A DNA stretch of 32,897 nt from Actinomycetota bacterium (GCA_027314515.1 DAHVAR010000238.1:70882-103778); one strand, 5' to 3'; positions 9,643 through 17,391 are shown, counted from the first letter of the stretch. Translations and numbers: made by a program. Notes: generated by a model from the letters alone, not told the origin.

Positions 9643-10262
9643 GTCTCAATGCTGGGGAGTCGGGGAGTTAGAGCGCTGGCGTTCCTGCTCGCGGGCCTGC
9701 CCGTAGAAATGTGCGGCCGGCTGCGGATACCGGTGCGGCCCTCACAAGGGCCCAGGAGTGCAGCGGCCGGATCGCTCGACTGTCGGCGAGATTCCCGGCG
9801 AAAGGCCAGGTGGCCTCCGAACTGCTGCCATGCTCCAGGCGGCAATTCGCTAGTTCCTGGCTACTTGCGGTCCGGGCCCGAGACATGGATGATCGCAGCG
9901 CGAATCGCCGGATGCAGCAACTGGTCACCTGCCCCAGGCCGTCTGTCCCAGAAATTAGGAGGCCACTCGAAGGTACCCTGGCGTCCGTCCACCTGGCTAC
10001 GCCAGGTCACTTGCTCGGGGAAGCGCGCGTCTGCACGAAACCTGGGTCGGCCCTGACGGACGGCGTCCTGCAACGCCTGCGGGACGGTGGCCTCAAGATC
10101 GATCTGTGGGACGAGGTGCCGCGGGGAACGCCAGCGCTGATTAGCTGAGCCTGCCCGCTGCGCATCCGGCACTATGTACTCGGCCGGCCTGCAACGGCGG
10201 CCAGCAAACGCGGCGAGAGACCGGCTCGCGGGCAGGCCGGCGGCGGGAGACACGATGCGGGC
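9643..10262. other. About 620-bp stretch with no confident gene
   Basis: This lies between the thi riboswitch promoter and the flavoprotein gene. Base composition is less GC-skewed by codon position than its surroundings. Open frames exist on both strands (plus 9711-10148; minus 9861-10253), but none has a clear start signal or family match. I see no tRNA, repeat array or mobile-element end. A small inverted pair, ACCTGGC/GCCAGGT, occurs near 9990-10010. Confidence 0.4.
9861..10253 (-). CDS. Unrecognised small ORF or gene remnant
   Basis: A minus-strand open frame of up to 130 aa. A GTG near 10174 would give about 104 aa. The C-terminal two thirds look protein-like (several Trp, alternating hydrophobic and charged residues, ending IIHVSGPDRK), but no family is recognised. 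Third-codon GC is about 74%, lower than the confident genes here, and an overlapping plus-strand frame (9711-10148) scores about as well. There is no strong ribosome binding site. It may be a decayed gene or a non-coding stretch. Confidence 0.22.
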   Translation of the reverse strand: MSPAAGLPASRSLAAFAGRRCRPAEYIVPDAQRAGSANQRWRSPRHLVPQIDLEATVPQALQDAVRQGRPRFRADARFPEQVTWRSQVDGRQGTFEWPPNFWDRRPGAGDQLLHPAIRAAIIHVSGPDRK

Positions 10263-11447
10263 ATGACCGGGCCGGCGAAGGTGGTCGTGGTCGGAGCCGG
10301 GCTCGCCGGGCTGCGGGCGGCCGAGGAACTGCGCGCCAGGGGCTATGACGGCGCCCTGACGCTGATCGGCGCCGAGCGGCGGCTGCCCTACGACCGTCCG
10401 CCGCTGTCCAAGAAACTGCTGACCGGCGACATCGACGACACCAGCCTCCGGCCGGACCTCGAGTCGCTGGCCGTGGACGTGCGGCTGGGCGAGCCTGCGG
10501 TAGAACTGCGCGACCGGATCGTGCGGACCAGCGCGGCAGAGTACGAGTGGGACGCCCTCGTGCTGGCGACCGGCGCCGTCCCGGTCCTGCTGCCGGGCGA
10601 CGGGCCGCAGCGCGTGCTGCGGACGGCGGACGACGCGCTTGCGTTGCGCGAGTCGCTGAAGCCGGGTGTCCGGCTAGTCATCGTCGGGGCCGGCTGGATC
10701 GGAGCAGAGCTGGCGACCGCTGCCACCGCCCGCGGGGCCGTTGTCACCGTGCTCGAGGCGGCGAACGCCCCGCTGGCCGCGGCACTGGGAGCCGAAGCAG
10801 GACAGGCCACCGCTGCCTGGTATGCGAGCGCCGGCGTGGAACTGCGTCTTGGGCAGAGCGTGGCAGCCATCCGGACCGGCGGCGTGGCGCTCGCCTCGGG
10901 CGGCTTCCTGGCCGCCGACGTCGTGGTGGCCGCGGTCGGGGTGCGCCCGGCCGTATCCTGGCTGGCCGGCTCCGGGGTGCGGCTGGAGAACGGCATCGCG
11001 GCCGACGCGCAGCTGCGGACATCGGTTCCCGGCGTCTTCGCGGTGGGCGACTGCGCGTCCTTCTGGTCCCGCCGGTATCAGCGCCGGCTGCGATTCGAGC
11101 ACTGGGACATCGCGCTGCACGCTCCCGAGGTAGCCGCCGCGAACATCCTCGGCGAGAACGCGGAGTACAACCCCGTTCCCTATTTCTGGTCGGAGCAGTT
11201 CGGCCGGATGGTTCAGTACGCCGGCTGGCACGGGGCGGCCGAGCGGCTGATCTGGCGGGGTGACCCGGCCGGCGCCAAGTGGGCCGCCTGCTGGCTGGCC
11301 GGCGACAGGCTGGTCGCTGCGCTGACTGTCGGGCTGCCCAGGGACCTGCTCCAGGCGCGGCGGCTGATCGAGGCTGGCAGCCGGGTGGACCCGGGCAAGC
11401 TGGCCGATCCGGGTCTGGCGCTGCGGGACAGCGCGATGCACGGCTGA
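10263..11447 (+). CDS. FAD/NAD(P)H ferredoxin-reductase-like oxidoreductase
   Basis: A protein of 394 aa with two Rossmann folds. The FAD site is VVVVGAGLAGLRAAEELRARG (about 7-27), then YDRPPLSK, DALVLATGA, and an NAD(P) site VRLVIVGAGWIGAELATAA. The second FAD motif is TSVPGVFAVGDCA, and a Reductase_C-type domain (WSEQFGRMVQYAGW...) closes the protein. This matches reductases that feed electrons to ferredoxins or rubredoxins of P450 and dioxygenase systems, or BphA4/AIF-like enzymes. No ferredoxin, P450 or dioxygenase gene lies nearby, so the partner is unknown. ATG 10263 is preceded by CACGAT at 6-nt spacing, a weak leaderless-type box, and by GGGAG 13 nt upstream. It is divergent from the thi operon. 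Confidence 0.88.
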   Translation: MTGPAKVVVVGAGLAGLRAAEELRARGYDGALTLIGAERRLPYDRPPLSKKLLTGDIDDTSLRPDLESLAVDVRLGEPAVELRDRIVRTSAAEYEWDALVLATGAVPVLLPGDGPQRVLRTADDALALRESLKPGVRLVIVGAGWIGAELATAATARGAVVTVLEAANAPLAAALGAEAGQATAAWYASAGVELRLGQSVAAIRTGGVALASGGFLAADVVVAAVGVRPAVSWLAGSGVRLENGIAADAQLRTSVPGVFAVGDCASFWSRRYQRRLRFEHWDIALHAPEVAAANILGENAEYNPVPYFWSEQFGRMVQYAGWHGAAERLIWRGDPAGAKWAACWLAGDRLVAALTVGLPRDLLQARRLIEAGSRVDPGKLADPGLALRDSAMHG

Positions 11448-11577
11448 TGCCCGGCCCGTCTGATACCGGCCCGTAGGGCTGCCACGGGCACCGGTTGGCC
11501 TGTGGATTACCCCGGGCGCCGGACTTGACACCGATAGCGTAGGTTTCGGCGGTCGCGGTATGTGGGAAGCTGCAGAC

Positions 11578-11940
11578 GTGGCACAGATCGACCCCCCTAC
11601 CGACGCGATCGTTGGCGCCTGGCTTTCGATTCCCGACGTGGCCGGCCGGCTCGGCCTGCCGGTCAGCCGCGTCAAGCAACTGCTGCGTGATCGCAAGCTG
11701 CTGGCGGTGCAGCGGCCGGGCGGAGCGTACGCCGTTCCGGCCGGGTTCCTGGACGGCGACCAGGTCCTGCACGGCCTCGGCGGCACGCTGACGCTGCTCT
11801 TCGACTGCGGATTTTCCGACGCTGAGGCCCTGAACTGGCTGTTCACGGCGGACGAGACGCTGCCAGGGACGCCCGTCCAGGCGCTGGCAGAGCACCGGCG
11901 CACCGAGGTGAACAGGCGGGCTCAGGCGCTAGCCTTCTGA
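11578..11940 (+). CDS. Rv2175c-type winged-helix DNA-binding protein
   Basis: A protein of 120 aa from GTG 11578, which has GGGAAG 8 nt upstream; ATG 11560 adds six residues with no ribosome binding site. It contains [30 protein letters not shown], the helix-turn-helix of the Rv2175c family, followed by the conserved C-terminal part with [21 protein letters not shown]. In M. tuberculosis, Rv2175c binds DNA and is phosphorylated on an N-terminal Thr by the adjacent kinase PknL, which reduces binding. Here a Thr sits in the N-terminal segment (PPTDA), and a transmembrane kinase lies about 4.3 kb away across the thi genes. The functional pairing is inference. Confidence 0.87.
   Translation: MAQIDPPTDAIVGAWLSIPDVAGRLGLPVSRVKQLLRDRKLLAVQRPGGAYAVPAGFLDGDQVLHGLGGTLTLLFDCGFSDAEALNWLFTADETLPGTPVQALAEHRRTEVNRRAQALAF
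11930..11935 (+). promoter_or_regulatory. -10 box (TAGCCT) inside the previous gene, for leaderless thiE
   Basis: TAGCCT overlaps the last codons of the Rv2175c-like gene and ends 7 nt before GTG 11943. This spacing would give a leaderless thiE mRNA, independent of the upstream gene and without a TPP aptamer. Confidence 0.45.
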
Positions 11941-11942
11941 GC

Positions 11943-12593
11943 GTGTCGCAGCGCTCGGAGTACCTGCAGTCGCGGCTGGCCGCGTCGAAGCTCTACCTGT
12001 GCACCGACGCCAGGGAGCGCCAGGGCGACCTGGCCCGGTTCCTTGACCAGGTGCTGAGTTCCGGCGTGGATATCGTCCAGCTCCGGCAAAAGGGCCTGGA
12101 AGCCGGCCAGGAGCTGCGGTACCTGGAGATATTCAGGCGAGCGTGCGCTGCCCATGGGGCGCTCCTGGCGGTCAACGACAGGGCCGACGTCGCCTACGCC
12201 TGCGGCGCTGACGTGCTGCACCTGGGCCAGGACGACCTGCCAGCAGGGATCGCCCGGACGATAATCGGGCCGGGCCCGCTGATCGGGCTTTCCTCACATG
12301 CGGTGCCGGAAACTGCCGCGGCCGCCGCCGAGCCGGCCGCCGACTACTTCTGCACCGGGCCGGTCTGGCCGACGCCGACCAAGCCCGGCCGCCCGGCCCC
12401 CGGCCTGGACCTGGTCCGGTACGCCGCGGGGCTGCGGACGGCGCGGCCCTGGTTCGCCATCGGCGGCATCGACCACGGAAATCTCGGCCAGGTGCTCGAC
12501 GCTGGCGCCACCCGGGTCGTGGTAGTCCGGGCGATCACCGACGCCGACGATCCAGGCGCTGCCGCTGCACGGCTTGCCGCCCGGCTGAGGTGA
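11943..12593 (+). CDS. thiE: Thiamine-phosphate synthase ThiE
   Basis: A TIM-barrel protein of 216 aa that joins HMP pyrophosphate and thiazole phosphate into thiamine phosphate. Family motifs are LYLCTDAR at the start, [70 protein letters not shown] and [30 protein letters not shown]. They cover the Mg-pyrophosphate and thiazole-phosphate sites. The usual 'GxxFxTxTK' appears as [11 protein letters not shown], as in other actinobacteria. GTG 11943 starts 2 nt after the preceding stop. It is in the same direction as the Rv2175c-like gene and converges with the prenyl synthase at 12733. Unlike thiOSG it has no visible TPP riboswitch. Confidence 0.94.
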   Translation: MSQRSEYLQSRLAASKLYLCTDARERQGDLARFLDQVLSSGVDIVQLRQKGLEAGQELRYLEIFRRACAAHGALLAVNDRADVAYACGADVLHLGQDDLPAGIARTIIGPGPLIGLSSHAVPETAAAAAEPAADYFCTGPVWPTPTKPGRPAPGLDLVRYAAGLRTARPWFAIGGIDHGNLGQVLDAGATRVVVVRAITDADDPGAAAARLAARLR

Positions 12594-12732
12594 GCCGGGC
12601 TCCCGCGGGCATCCCGGCGCGGCTGGCAGGGGGCTGGGGTGAGCAGCCCGGATCGGCGACCGGCCGGCGCGGCTGGCCGGGTACCCCCCGTTCCCGGTAT
12701 GTTGCCGGTCTTTCGCGGTGGCCGCCAGCCGG

Positions 12733-13824
12733 TCATTCCTCCCGTTCGGTGGCCGTGACCGCGAGCGCTGCCAGCGCCGACTTCGCCTCATCCGGGATAG
12801 GCGCGGCGTCCAGCACTGCCACCGCTTCGCTGACGCTGGCCGCGATGAGCGACTCGCACTCCGCGACAGCGCCGGTATCGGTGAGCACGGCCTTGACCTC
12901 CGCCGCGCCGGCCGGCGTCAGCGCCCGGTCGCCGAGGCGCAGGTCAAGCAACCTGGCCTGGCTCGCGCTGGCCCGGTCCCTGGCCAGGGCCATCAGTACC
13001 GTCCGCTTTCCCTCGGAGATGTCGCCGCTGGTTGGCTTGCCCGTCTTGGCCGGGTCGCCGAAAACGCCGAGAATGTCGTCTCGCAGCTGGAAGGCGACGC
13101 CGAGCGGGATCCCGTACCGAGTGCAGGCGGCCGTGACCGCGCCGGCCGTTGCCGGTGAGCTCGCCGCGAGCAGGGCGCCGAGCTGGAGCGGCCGCTCGAT
13201 CGTGTACTTCGCGGTCTTGAAGATGATCACCTGCATCGCCTCGGCGACCGAGGTGCTTCCGCCGGCCTGGCTGAGCAGGTCCAGGTACTGTCCGGCGGCG
13301 ACTTCGGTCTGCATGGCATCCAGTGCCCGCCTGCCGCGCTGCAGCACCTCGGCCGGCAAGCCGCTGGCCTGGTACATCGCGCCAGTCCAGGAGAGCAGCA
13401 TGTCGCCGACGAGGATCGCGGCGCCGGCTCCGAACTGCTCGGCCCGGCCGGGGTTCACGGTGGCCAGCCGGGCGCTGAACTGGCGGTGCACCGCCGGGCG
13501 ACCGCGCCTGGTGTCGCTGGCATCCATCACGTCGTCGTGAATGAGGGCGCTGGCCTGGAGCAACTCGAGCGAGGCGGCCGCCGCGTAGATCGCCGGGCAG
13601 TCGGCGCCGCCCGCAGCGCGCCAGCCCCAGTAGCAGAACGCCGGCCGCAGCCGCTTGCCCCCGGCCAGGAGTTCCCGCATCGCCTGCAGGCCGGGCAGCA
13701 GCTCGTCGCTGATCGCGGCCAGCACGGCATGCTGGCGGGCGAGGAACGCATCCAGCGCGGCCGCCACTTCATGCCTGATCTGCGCCAGGCGTGCCGGGCC
13801 GGGGCCGGCCGGGTCAGCTGCCAT
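12733..13824 (-). CDS. Polyprenyl (geranylgeranyl-type) diphosphate synthase, IdsA-like
   Basis: A trans-isoprenyl diphosphate synthase of 363 aa. It shows GGKRLRPAFCYWGW, the first Asp-rich motif LIHDDVMDASDTRRG, the KTAKYTIERPLQLGALLA segment and the second Asp-rich motif FQLRDDILGVFGDPAKTGKP. These bind Mg2+ and the allylic and isopentenyl diphosphates. Length and position next to a metF-type gene and an Rv2175c homologue match M. tuberculosis idsA2 (Rv2173). The product chain length cannot be read safely from the sequence. The start is ATG 13824: TAGTCT ends 8 nt upstream, so the mRNA is probably leaderless. The frame continues upstream to 14058, but that part is antisense to metF. Confidence 0.92.
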   Translation of the reverse strand: MAADPAGPGPARLAQIRHEVAAALDAFLARQHAVLAAISDELLPGLQAMRELLAGGKRLRPAFCYWGWRAAGGADCPAIYAAAASLELLQASALIHDDVMDASDTRRGRPAVHRQFSARLATVNPGRAEQFGAGAAILVGDMLLSWTGAMYQASGLPAEVLQRGRRALDAMQTEVAAGQYLDLLSQAGGSTSVAEAMQVIIFKTAKYTIERPLQLGALLAASSPATAGAVTAACTRYGIPLGVAFQLRDDILGVFGDPAKTGKPTSGDISEGKRTVLMALARDRASASQARLLDLRLGDRALTPAGAAEVKAVLTDTGAVAECESLIAASVSEAVAVLDAAPIPDEAKSALAALAVTATEREE

Positions 13825-13832
13825 GTTTCTGC

Positions 13833-13838
13833 AGACTA
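13833..13838 (-). promoter_or_regulatory. -10 box (TAGTCT) of the prenyl synthase
   Basis: TAGTCT on the minus strand lies 8 nt before ATG 13824, consistent with leaderless transcription. It faces away from the metF promoter, with only about 47 bp between the two -10 boxes. Confidence 0.5.
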
Positions 13839-13885
13839 GACCTGCCAGCGGCGACTCCGGGCGGCGCCAGGGTGGTCGCTCCCGG

Positions 13886-13891
13886 TAGCCT
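13886..13891 (+). promoter_or_regulatory. -10 box (TAGCCT) of metF, leaderless spacing
   Basis: TAGCCT is followed by 6 nt and then ATG 13898. No Shine-Dalgarno lies between, so a leaderless metF transcript is likely. Confidence 0.55.
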
Positions 13892-13897
13892 TCCAGC

Positions 13898-14818
13898 ATG
13901 ACTGTTGGTCCCGGCTCCGCGATCAGAGACCTGCTGTCCGCTGGCCAGCAATCATTCTCGTTCGAGTTCATGCCGCCCAAAACCGAGGCGGAAGAGCAGC
14001 GGCTGTGGCTCTCTATCCGCCAGCTTGAGCCACTGCGGCCCACGTTCGTCTCGGTCACCTACGGCGCAGGCGGCTCGACCAGGGATCGGACGGTCCGGGT
14101 GACCGGCCGGATCGCCGCGCAGACCACGCTCACTCCGCTCGGCCACCTGACCGCGGTCAACCACTCCGTCGCCGAGCTGCGGCACGTGATCGGGTCGTAC
14201 GCCGACGTCGGCGTGCGCAACGTGCTGGCGCTGCGCGGCGATCCGCCGGGCGCCCCGGGCGCGCCGTGGCTGCCGCACCCGGACGGGCTGGAGCACGCCG
14301 ACGAGCTCGTCCGGCTGATCCGTGCGTCGGGTGACTTCTGCGTGGGTGTCGCCGCGTTCCCCGAGAAGCACCCGAGGTCGCCGGACTGGGATGCCGACGT
14401 TCAGTACTTCGTCCGCAAGGTGAGGGCAGGCGCCGACTTCGCCATCACCCAGATGTTCTTCTACCCCGAGGACTACCTGCGGCTGCGGGACAAGGTCGCG
14501 GCCAGCGGCTGCGACGTGCCGATCATTCCCGGCATCATGCCGATCATCAGCGTGGCGGGCATCGAGCGGGCCATGGTCATGTCCGGCTGCAAGTTCCCGG
14601 ACGGGCTGGCGGCCGAGTTGCGCGCACATGCCGACGACAAGGCAGCGATGCGGAAGATCGGCGTGGAGTTCGCCGCCGCCATGTGCGAGCGCCTGCTCGC
14701 CGAGGGCGTGCCGGGCCTGCACTTCTACACGCTGAACGGATCCCGCGCGACTCGCGAGATCTATCAGGTGCTCGGCCTCGGCCCGGCTGTTTCGGCCTCG
14801 CCAGCGGCGAGGGCCTGA
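13898..14818 (+). CDS. metF: Methylenetetrahydrofolate reductase MetF
   Basis: A TIM-barrel flavoprotein of 306 aa that reduces 5,10-methylene-THF to 5-methyl-THF for methionine synthesis. Signatures include [14 protein letters not shown] (the catalytic Glu region), [70 protein letters not shown] and the C-terminal [20 protein letters not shown]. All parts of a full-length bacterial enzyme are present. It is divergent from the prenyl synthase, and its last 55 nt overlap antisense with the GNAT gene (stop at 14764). metK at the far end of the window acts in the same methyl cycle. Confidence 0.96.
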   Translation: MTVGPGSAIRDLLSAGQQSFSFEFMPPKTEAEEQRLWLSIRQLEPLRPTFVSVTYGAGGSTRDRTVRVTGRIAAQTTLTPLGHLTAVNHSVAELRHVIGSYADVGVRNVLALRGDPPGAPGAPWLPHPDGLEHADELVRLIRASGDFCVGVAAFPEKHPRSPDWDADVQYFVRKVRAGADFAITQMFFYPEDYLRLRDKVAASGCDVPIIPGIMPIISVAGIERAMVMSGCKFPDGLAAELRAHADDKAAMRKIGVEFAAAMCERLLAEGVPGLHFYTLNGSRATREIYQVLGLGPAVSASPAARA

Positions 14819-15375
14819 CCGGCTAGCGGCAGCATGGCGCCCAGCACGGCATAGGGCGGCCCGCCGCCGGGGAACAGGAAGTCGGTCAGCAGGTCGGTAA
14901 AGCCGAGGCTGTGGTAGAGCTTGCGGGCCGGAGTCGGGGCATCCCTGGTGGACAGCACCGCGGTCCGCTCGGTGCGTCCTGCGGTGAGCGCCAGCACCAT
15001 CTGCCGTCCGATGCCGCGAGCCTGGAAGTCCGGGTGGACATGGACCTCGGCGATCTCCAGCACGCAATCCAGCCAGGCTGAGGCAACCGATCCGCCGGAC
15101 TTGGCCGCGATGGCCGCGCGCACGACGTCATGCCACCACTGCCCGGCTTCGCCGCGGAAGCCGTAGGTGAACGCGACGATGCGGGCGGGCTGGCCGCTGG
15201 TGACGGCCAGCGCGCGGAATCCGGGGTTGTGTGCGTGCCGCTCCATGATTGCCCGCCTGGTCGGCAGCTCAGCCGGCTCGGCGCGCATCGCGGCGGCATA
15301 GATGGCCACGAAGGCATCGGCGGTGCCAAGGAAGTCGGTCCGGCTCAGTTCGAGTATTGCCGCCGCTTCCGACAC
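14764..15375 (-). CDS. GNAT-family N-acetyltransferase
   Basis: A protein of 203 aa from GTG 15375. The acetyl-CoA motif A reads [23 protein letters not shown], followed by the typical [14 protein letters not shown] of motif B. The substrate is unknown. GTG 15375 is chosen because TACGCT (15387-15382) ends 6 nt upstream, a leaderless arrangement; the same frame stays open to 15459 but that part is not family-like. The 3' end overlaps metF by 55 nt on the opposite strand, so the two mRNAs are complementary there. Confidence 0.88.
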   Translation of the reverse strand: MSEAAAILELSRTDFLGTADAFVAIYAAAMRAEPAELPTRRAIMERHAHNPGFRALAVTSGQPARIVAFTYGFRGEAGQWWHDVVRAAIAAKSGGSVASAWLDCVLEIAEVHVHPDFQARGIGRQMVLALTAGRTERTAVLSTRDAPTPARKLYHSLGFTDLLTDFLFPGGGPPYAVLGAMLPLAGQALAAGEAETAGPRPST

Positions 15376-15381
15376 GAGCCA

Positions 15382-15387
15382 AGCGTA
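15382..15387 (-). promoter_or_regulatory. -10 box (TACGCT) of the GNAT gene
   Basis: TACGCT on the minus strand, with 6 nt to GTG 15375, matches leaderless spacing. No clear -35 is visible. Confidence 0.5.
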
Positions 15388-15425
15388 GCCGCTGGCCTGC
15401 CGGCGGTACGGAGCTAGCCCGGTAG

Positions 15426-15459
15426 GTGGGCGTCGGAGCGCGCCGCAGCCGACGCCCAC
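15426..15459. repeat. Perfect 11-bp inverted repeat between divergent genes
   Basis: GTGGGCGTCGG (15426-15436) and CCGACGCCCAC (15449-15459) form a perfect stem around a 12-nt GC-rich loop. It lies between the divergent GNAT and HEPN promoters, where a transcription terminator is not expected. It could be an operator, an insulating terminator or a chance GC palindrome. Confidence 0.6.
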
Positions 15460-15496
15460 TCACGGGCGGCCCGGCGGCTCGCTGGAGTTCGGGGTT

Positions 15497-15519
15497 TTGT
15501 CAGACCCTCAGGGTAACTT
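15497..15519 (+). promoter_or_regulatory. PafBC-type (RecA-NDp) DNA-damage promoter motif
   Basis: TTGTCAGAC, then 8 nt, then TAACTT. This follows the mycobacterial RecA-NDp pattern TTGTCRGTG-N8-TANNNT with exact spacing and two mismatches at the end of the first block. That motif is read by PafBC, the LexA-independent DNA-damage activator. The expected transcript would lead into the HEPN gene at 15673. Confidence 0.55.
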
Positions 15520-15549
15520 CGAACGCAGCTGCAGGAGCTAGACAGATCG

Positions 15550-15565
15550 ACGAATGTATGTTCGA
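15550..15565 (+). promoter_or_regulatory. LexA (SOS) box-like sequence
   Basis: ACGAATGTATGTTCGA differs from the actinobacterial palindrome TCGAAC-N4-GTTCGA at two positions, and the right half is perfect. It lies 30 bp downstream of the PafBC-type motif and about 108 bp before the HEPN start. The double arrangement recalls mycobacterial recA. Confidence 0.6.
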
Positions 15566-15672
15566 ATAGTTGCAGCGCGAGTGTGCAGCCGGGCCCCCTC
15601 GGTTGCTCGTCCGGCCGGGCGCGGTGTGGGGAAGCGCCCCGCCCGGCCGGACACCGCCGAAAGGGAGTTTCG

Positions 15673-16131
15673 ATGAGCGCGATGGCTGTGGTCAGGCCCG
15701 GGCAGCGGGCCCAGCGGTGCCGCGTGGCGCCGTCCGCGCTGGCCCTGCTGGAGTCTGCCAGGCACGGACTCGCGGCTGCCGAGGACGAGCGTGCTGCTGG
15801 CGCCCGCTATGTTGCCGCCCACCTCGCGGCGCTGCGGGCAGCGGCCGCGGTCGTGGCGGCGCGGGCCGAACCGCCAGCCGGGCGGCGCAAGAGGCCGCAG
15901 AGCGTGTGGGAGCTGCTGCCCAAAGTCGAGCCAGCGCTGCGGGAATGGTCGGTGTTCTTCGCCGCCGGAGCGGCAAAGCGCGCCGCGGCGGAGGCTGGCC
16001 TGCCGCGGGCCGTCTCCCCCCATGAGGCCGACGAGTTGCTGCGGGACGCCGGGATCTTCGTCTCGCTGGCCGAGGGTGCGCTGGGTGTCCCTGCCCAGCA
16101 GCCGCTGCTGCCGCTCCAGCCGGCCGGCTGA
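15673..16131 (+). CDS. SAV_6107-type HEPN domain protein
   Basis: A protein of 152 aa from ATG 15673 with GGGAG 8 nt upstream; the frame is open to 15583, but the added residues are not family-like. It is mainly helical: ALALLESARHGLAAAEDERAAGARYVAAHLAALRAAAAVVAAR, then KRPQSVWELLPKVEPALREWSVFFAAGAAKRAAAEAG and a C-terminal DELLRDAGIFVSLAEGAL. This matches the actinobacterial SAV_6107 family of HEPN-fold proteins. In Streptomyces I recall these genes next to the translesion polymerase genes imuB/dnaE2; that neighbourhood is absent here. Two DNA-damage motifs upstream fit a role in the damage response, but the molecular function is unknown. The canonical HEPN RNase motif R-x4-6-H is not evident. 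Confidence 0.8.
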   Translation: MSAMAVVRPGQRAQRCRVAPSALALLESARHGLAAAEDERAAGARYVAAHLAALRAAAAVVAARAEPPAGRRKRPQSVWELLPKVEPALREWSVFFAAGAAKRAAAEAGLPRAVSPHEADELLRDAGIFVSLAEGALGVPAQQPLLPLQPAG

Positions 16132-16292
16132 GCGCGCGGCAGCGAGGGGTACTCGCCGGCCCGCCCGCGGTGAGGTGAGGCTGGCCAGGCCGGCGGCGGC
16201 ATCGGGGGCTAGGCGGGTCTGGCCGGCGTCGCGGTTGGCGAGCGGGCGGGGTTGGCCGACGGGGTCGGCGAGCGGGCAGGGTCAGTCAGCGG

Positions 16293-16328
16293 AGCCGGGT
16301 GGGCGGGGTCAGCCGGGTGGGCGGGGTC
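16293..16328. repeat. 18-bp tandem duplication after the HEPN gene
   Basis: AGCCGGGTGGGCGGGGTC occurs twice head to tail (16293-16310, 16311-16328), within a G-rich stretch with further decayed copies from about 16225. The second copy touches the bldD stop codon. It is probably slippage in the convergent intergenic spacer. Confidence 0.75.
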
Positions 16329-16821
16329 AGAATGCGTCGATCGCGCCGCGCGCGTCGGAGTCCAGGATTCCCCAGCTGATGAGTTCCTCGGTGAGGTCGG
16401 CCGGGGTCTTGTCGTAGATCACGGCCAGCGAGCGGAGATCTTCCTGGCGGATCGACAGCACACGGCCGTTGTAATCCCCGCGCTGGCTCTGAATCGTGGC
16501 AACGTAGCGGGACAGCGGCCCGGCCTTGTCCTTCGGCAGCGTGGCCATGCGCTCCAGGTCGATGACGAGTTTCGGGGCCGGCGCGATCAGCGTTGGCAGC
16601 ACGTCGCCGGGCAGCAGCTCGGAGACTGGCACCCCGTAAAACTCGGCCAGCTCGGCCAGTTTCTGAACTGTCACAGACCGGTCGCCGCGCTCGTAAGAGC
16701 CAACAACAACAGCCTTCCACCGCCCCCTGGACTTCTCCTCAACCCCGTGCAGCGAGAGCCCCTGCTGAGTCCGGATAGCGCGCAGCCGCGCGCCGAGCGT
16801 CTTGGCGTAATCAGATGCCAT
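16327..16821 (-). CDS. bldD: Developmental master regulator BldD
   Basis: A protein of 164 aa. The N-terminal HTH_3/Xre domain (about 7-70) carries LRAIRTQQGLSLHGVEEKS and WKAVVVGSYERGDRSVTVQKLAELAEFYGV, nearly identical to Streptomyces BldD. The C-terminal domain has the c-di-GMP signature R114-G-D116, eight residues, R125-Q-E-D128, at the same numbering as S. coelicolor BldD (RxD-X8-RxxD). In Streptomyces, tetrameric c-di-GMP bridges BldD dimers, which then repress sporulation genes. ATG 16821 has a G-run about 9 nt upstream. It is divergent from the pyr operon. A BldD-like box lies upstream, consistent with the autoregulation known in Streptomyces. Confidence 0.97.
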   Translation of the reverse strand: MASDYAKTLGARLRAIRTQQGLSLHGVEEKSRGRWKAVVVGSYERGDRSVTVQKLAELAEFYGVPVSELLPGDVLPTLIAPAPKLVIDLERMATLPKDKAGPLSRYVATIQSQRGDYNGRVLSIRQEDLRSLAVIYDKTPADLTEELISWGILDSDARGAIDAF

Positions 16822-16853
16822 AATTACGGCCCCCTGGCCAGTAGTAGCTGAAA

Positions 16854-16874
16854 GTAACGGTTACGGACAGTGAC
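16854..16874. promoter_or_regulatory. Overlapping palindromes, candidate BldD operator
   Basis: GTAAC-G-GTTAC (16854-16864) overlaps GTTAC-N5-GTGAC (16860-16874), 33 to 53 bp upstream of the bldD start. The second matches the outer half-sites of the published BldD consensus (TnAC...GTnA with 5-nt spacing) but not its CWG centre. Autorepression is inferred from this and from Streptomyces. Confidence 0.5.
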
Positions 16875-17119
16875 GGTAGGCCGGTCAGGGCGCAAGGTCA
16901 AGCCGATTGCCAAAAATCGGACTAACTCACCCCTCGTCATCCCAGCCCGCTCAGCTCTGGCAGTTCGGCCATCCGGCACTGCGACGAGCGCGGAATGCCC
17001 GGCCCGGCAATGGATTGCGCGGTGCGGACGGCGGCGCGCTAGCGCGCTGCCTGCCGGATAAAGCTAGCTAAAGCATGATGTTGTGATCTATCTCATAAGT
17101 GGCTCGTCGTCTGTTTTCG

Positions 17120-17134
17120 GTCACATTCGGTGAT
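17120..17134. promoter_or_regulatory. Second BldD-like half-site pair
   Basis: GTCAC-ATTCG-GTGAT keeps the outer TnAC and GTnA half-sites with 5-nt spacing, like the site at 16860. Its centre deviates from the BldD consensus. It lies about 320 bp upstream of pyrR and 300 bp upstream of bldD. Confidence 0.3.
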
Positions 17135-17391
17135 GGCTGCGCCTGCCAGCGCGCCGGGGCTGCCGCCAGTTCGGCAGCGACCGGGTGGCCTGGGCGACTT
17201 AGCATCCGGAACGCACGATCCTCGGTGATGGTTTATCCATGTATGTGCTTTTTGAAATGCATGTTTGGAGTACTATGTCAGCTGGCTTGACTAGGCGGGC
17301 CACGGTGCAACTGAAGGATTTGCCCGCTTCGGTCAGCTCTGACGGAGAACTGACCGCGGTCGGGTTGCCCCGGCCAGCGCCCCGCGCCTGG

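Noticed and set aside
11525-11545. TTGACA followed by TAGGTT as a promoter for the Rv2175c-like gene
   Set aside because: The spacer is only 9 nt, too short for a sigma-70-type promoter, though TAGGTT alone could still act as a -10.
10674-11903. Minus-strand frames of about 400 aa opposite the flavoprotein and Rv2175c-like genes
   Set aside because: They are Arg/Pro/Ser-rich, have no family motifs, and mirror two genes with clear cofactor and DNA-binding motifs.
16225-16330. G-rich repeats after the HEPN gene as a CRISPR-like or regulatory array
   Set aside because: There are only two exact 18-bp copies with no spacers, which fits simple tandem slippage.
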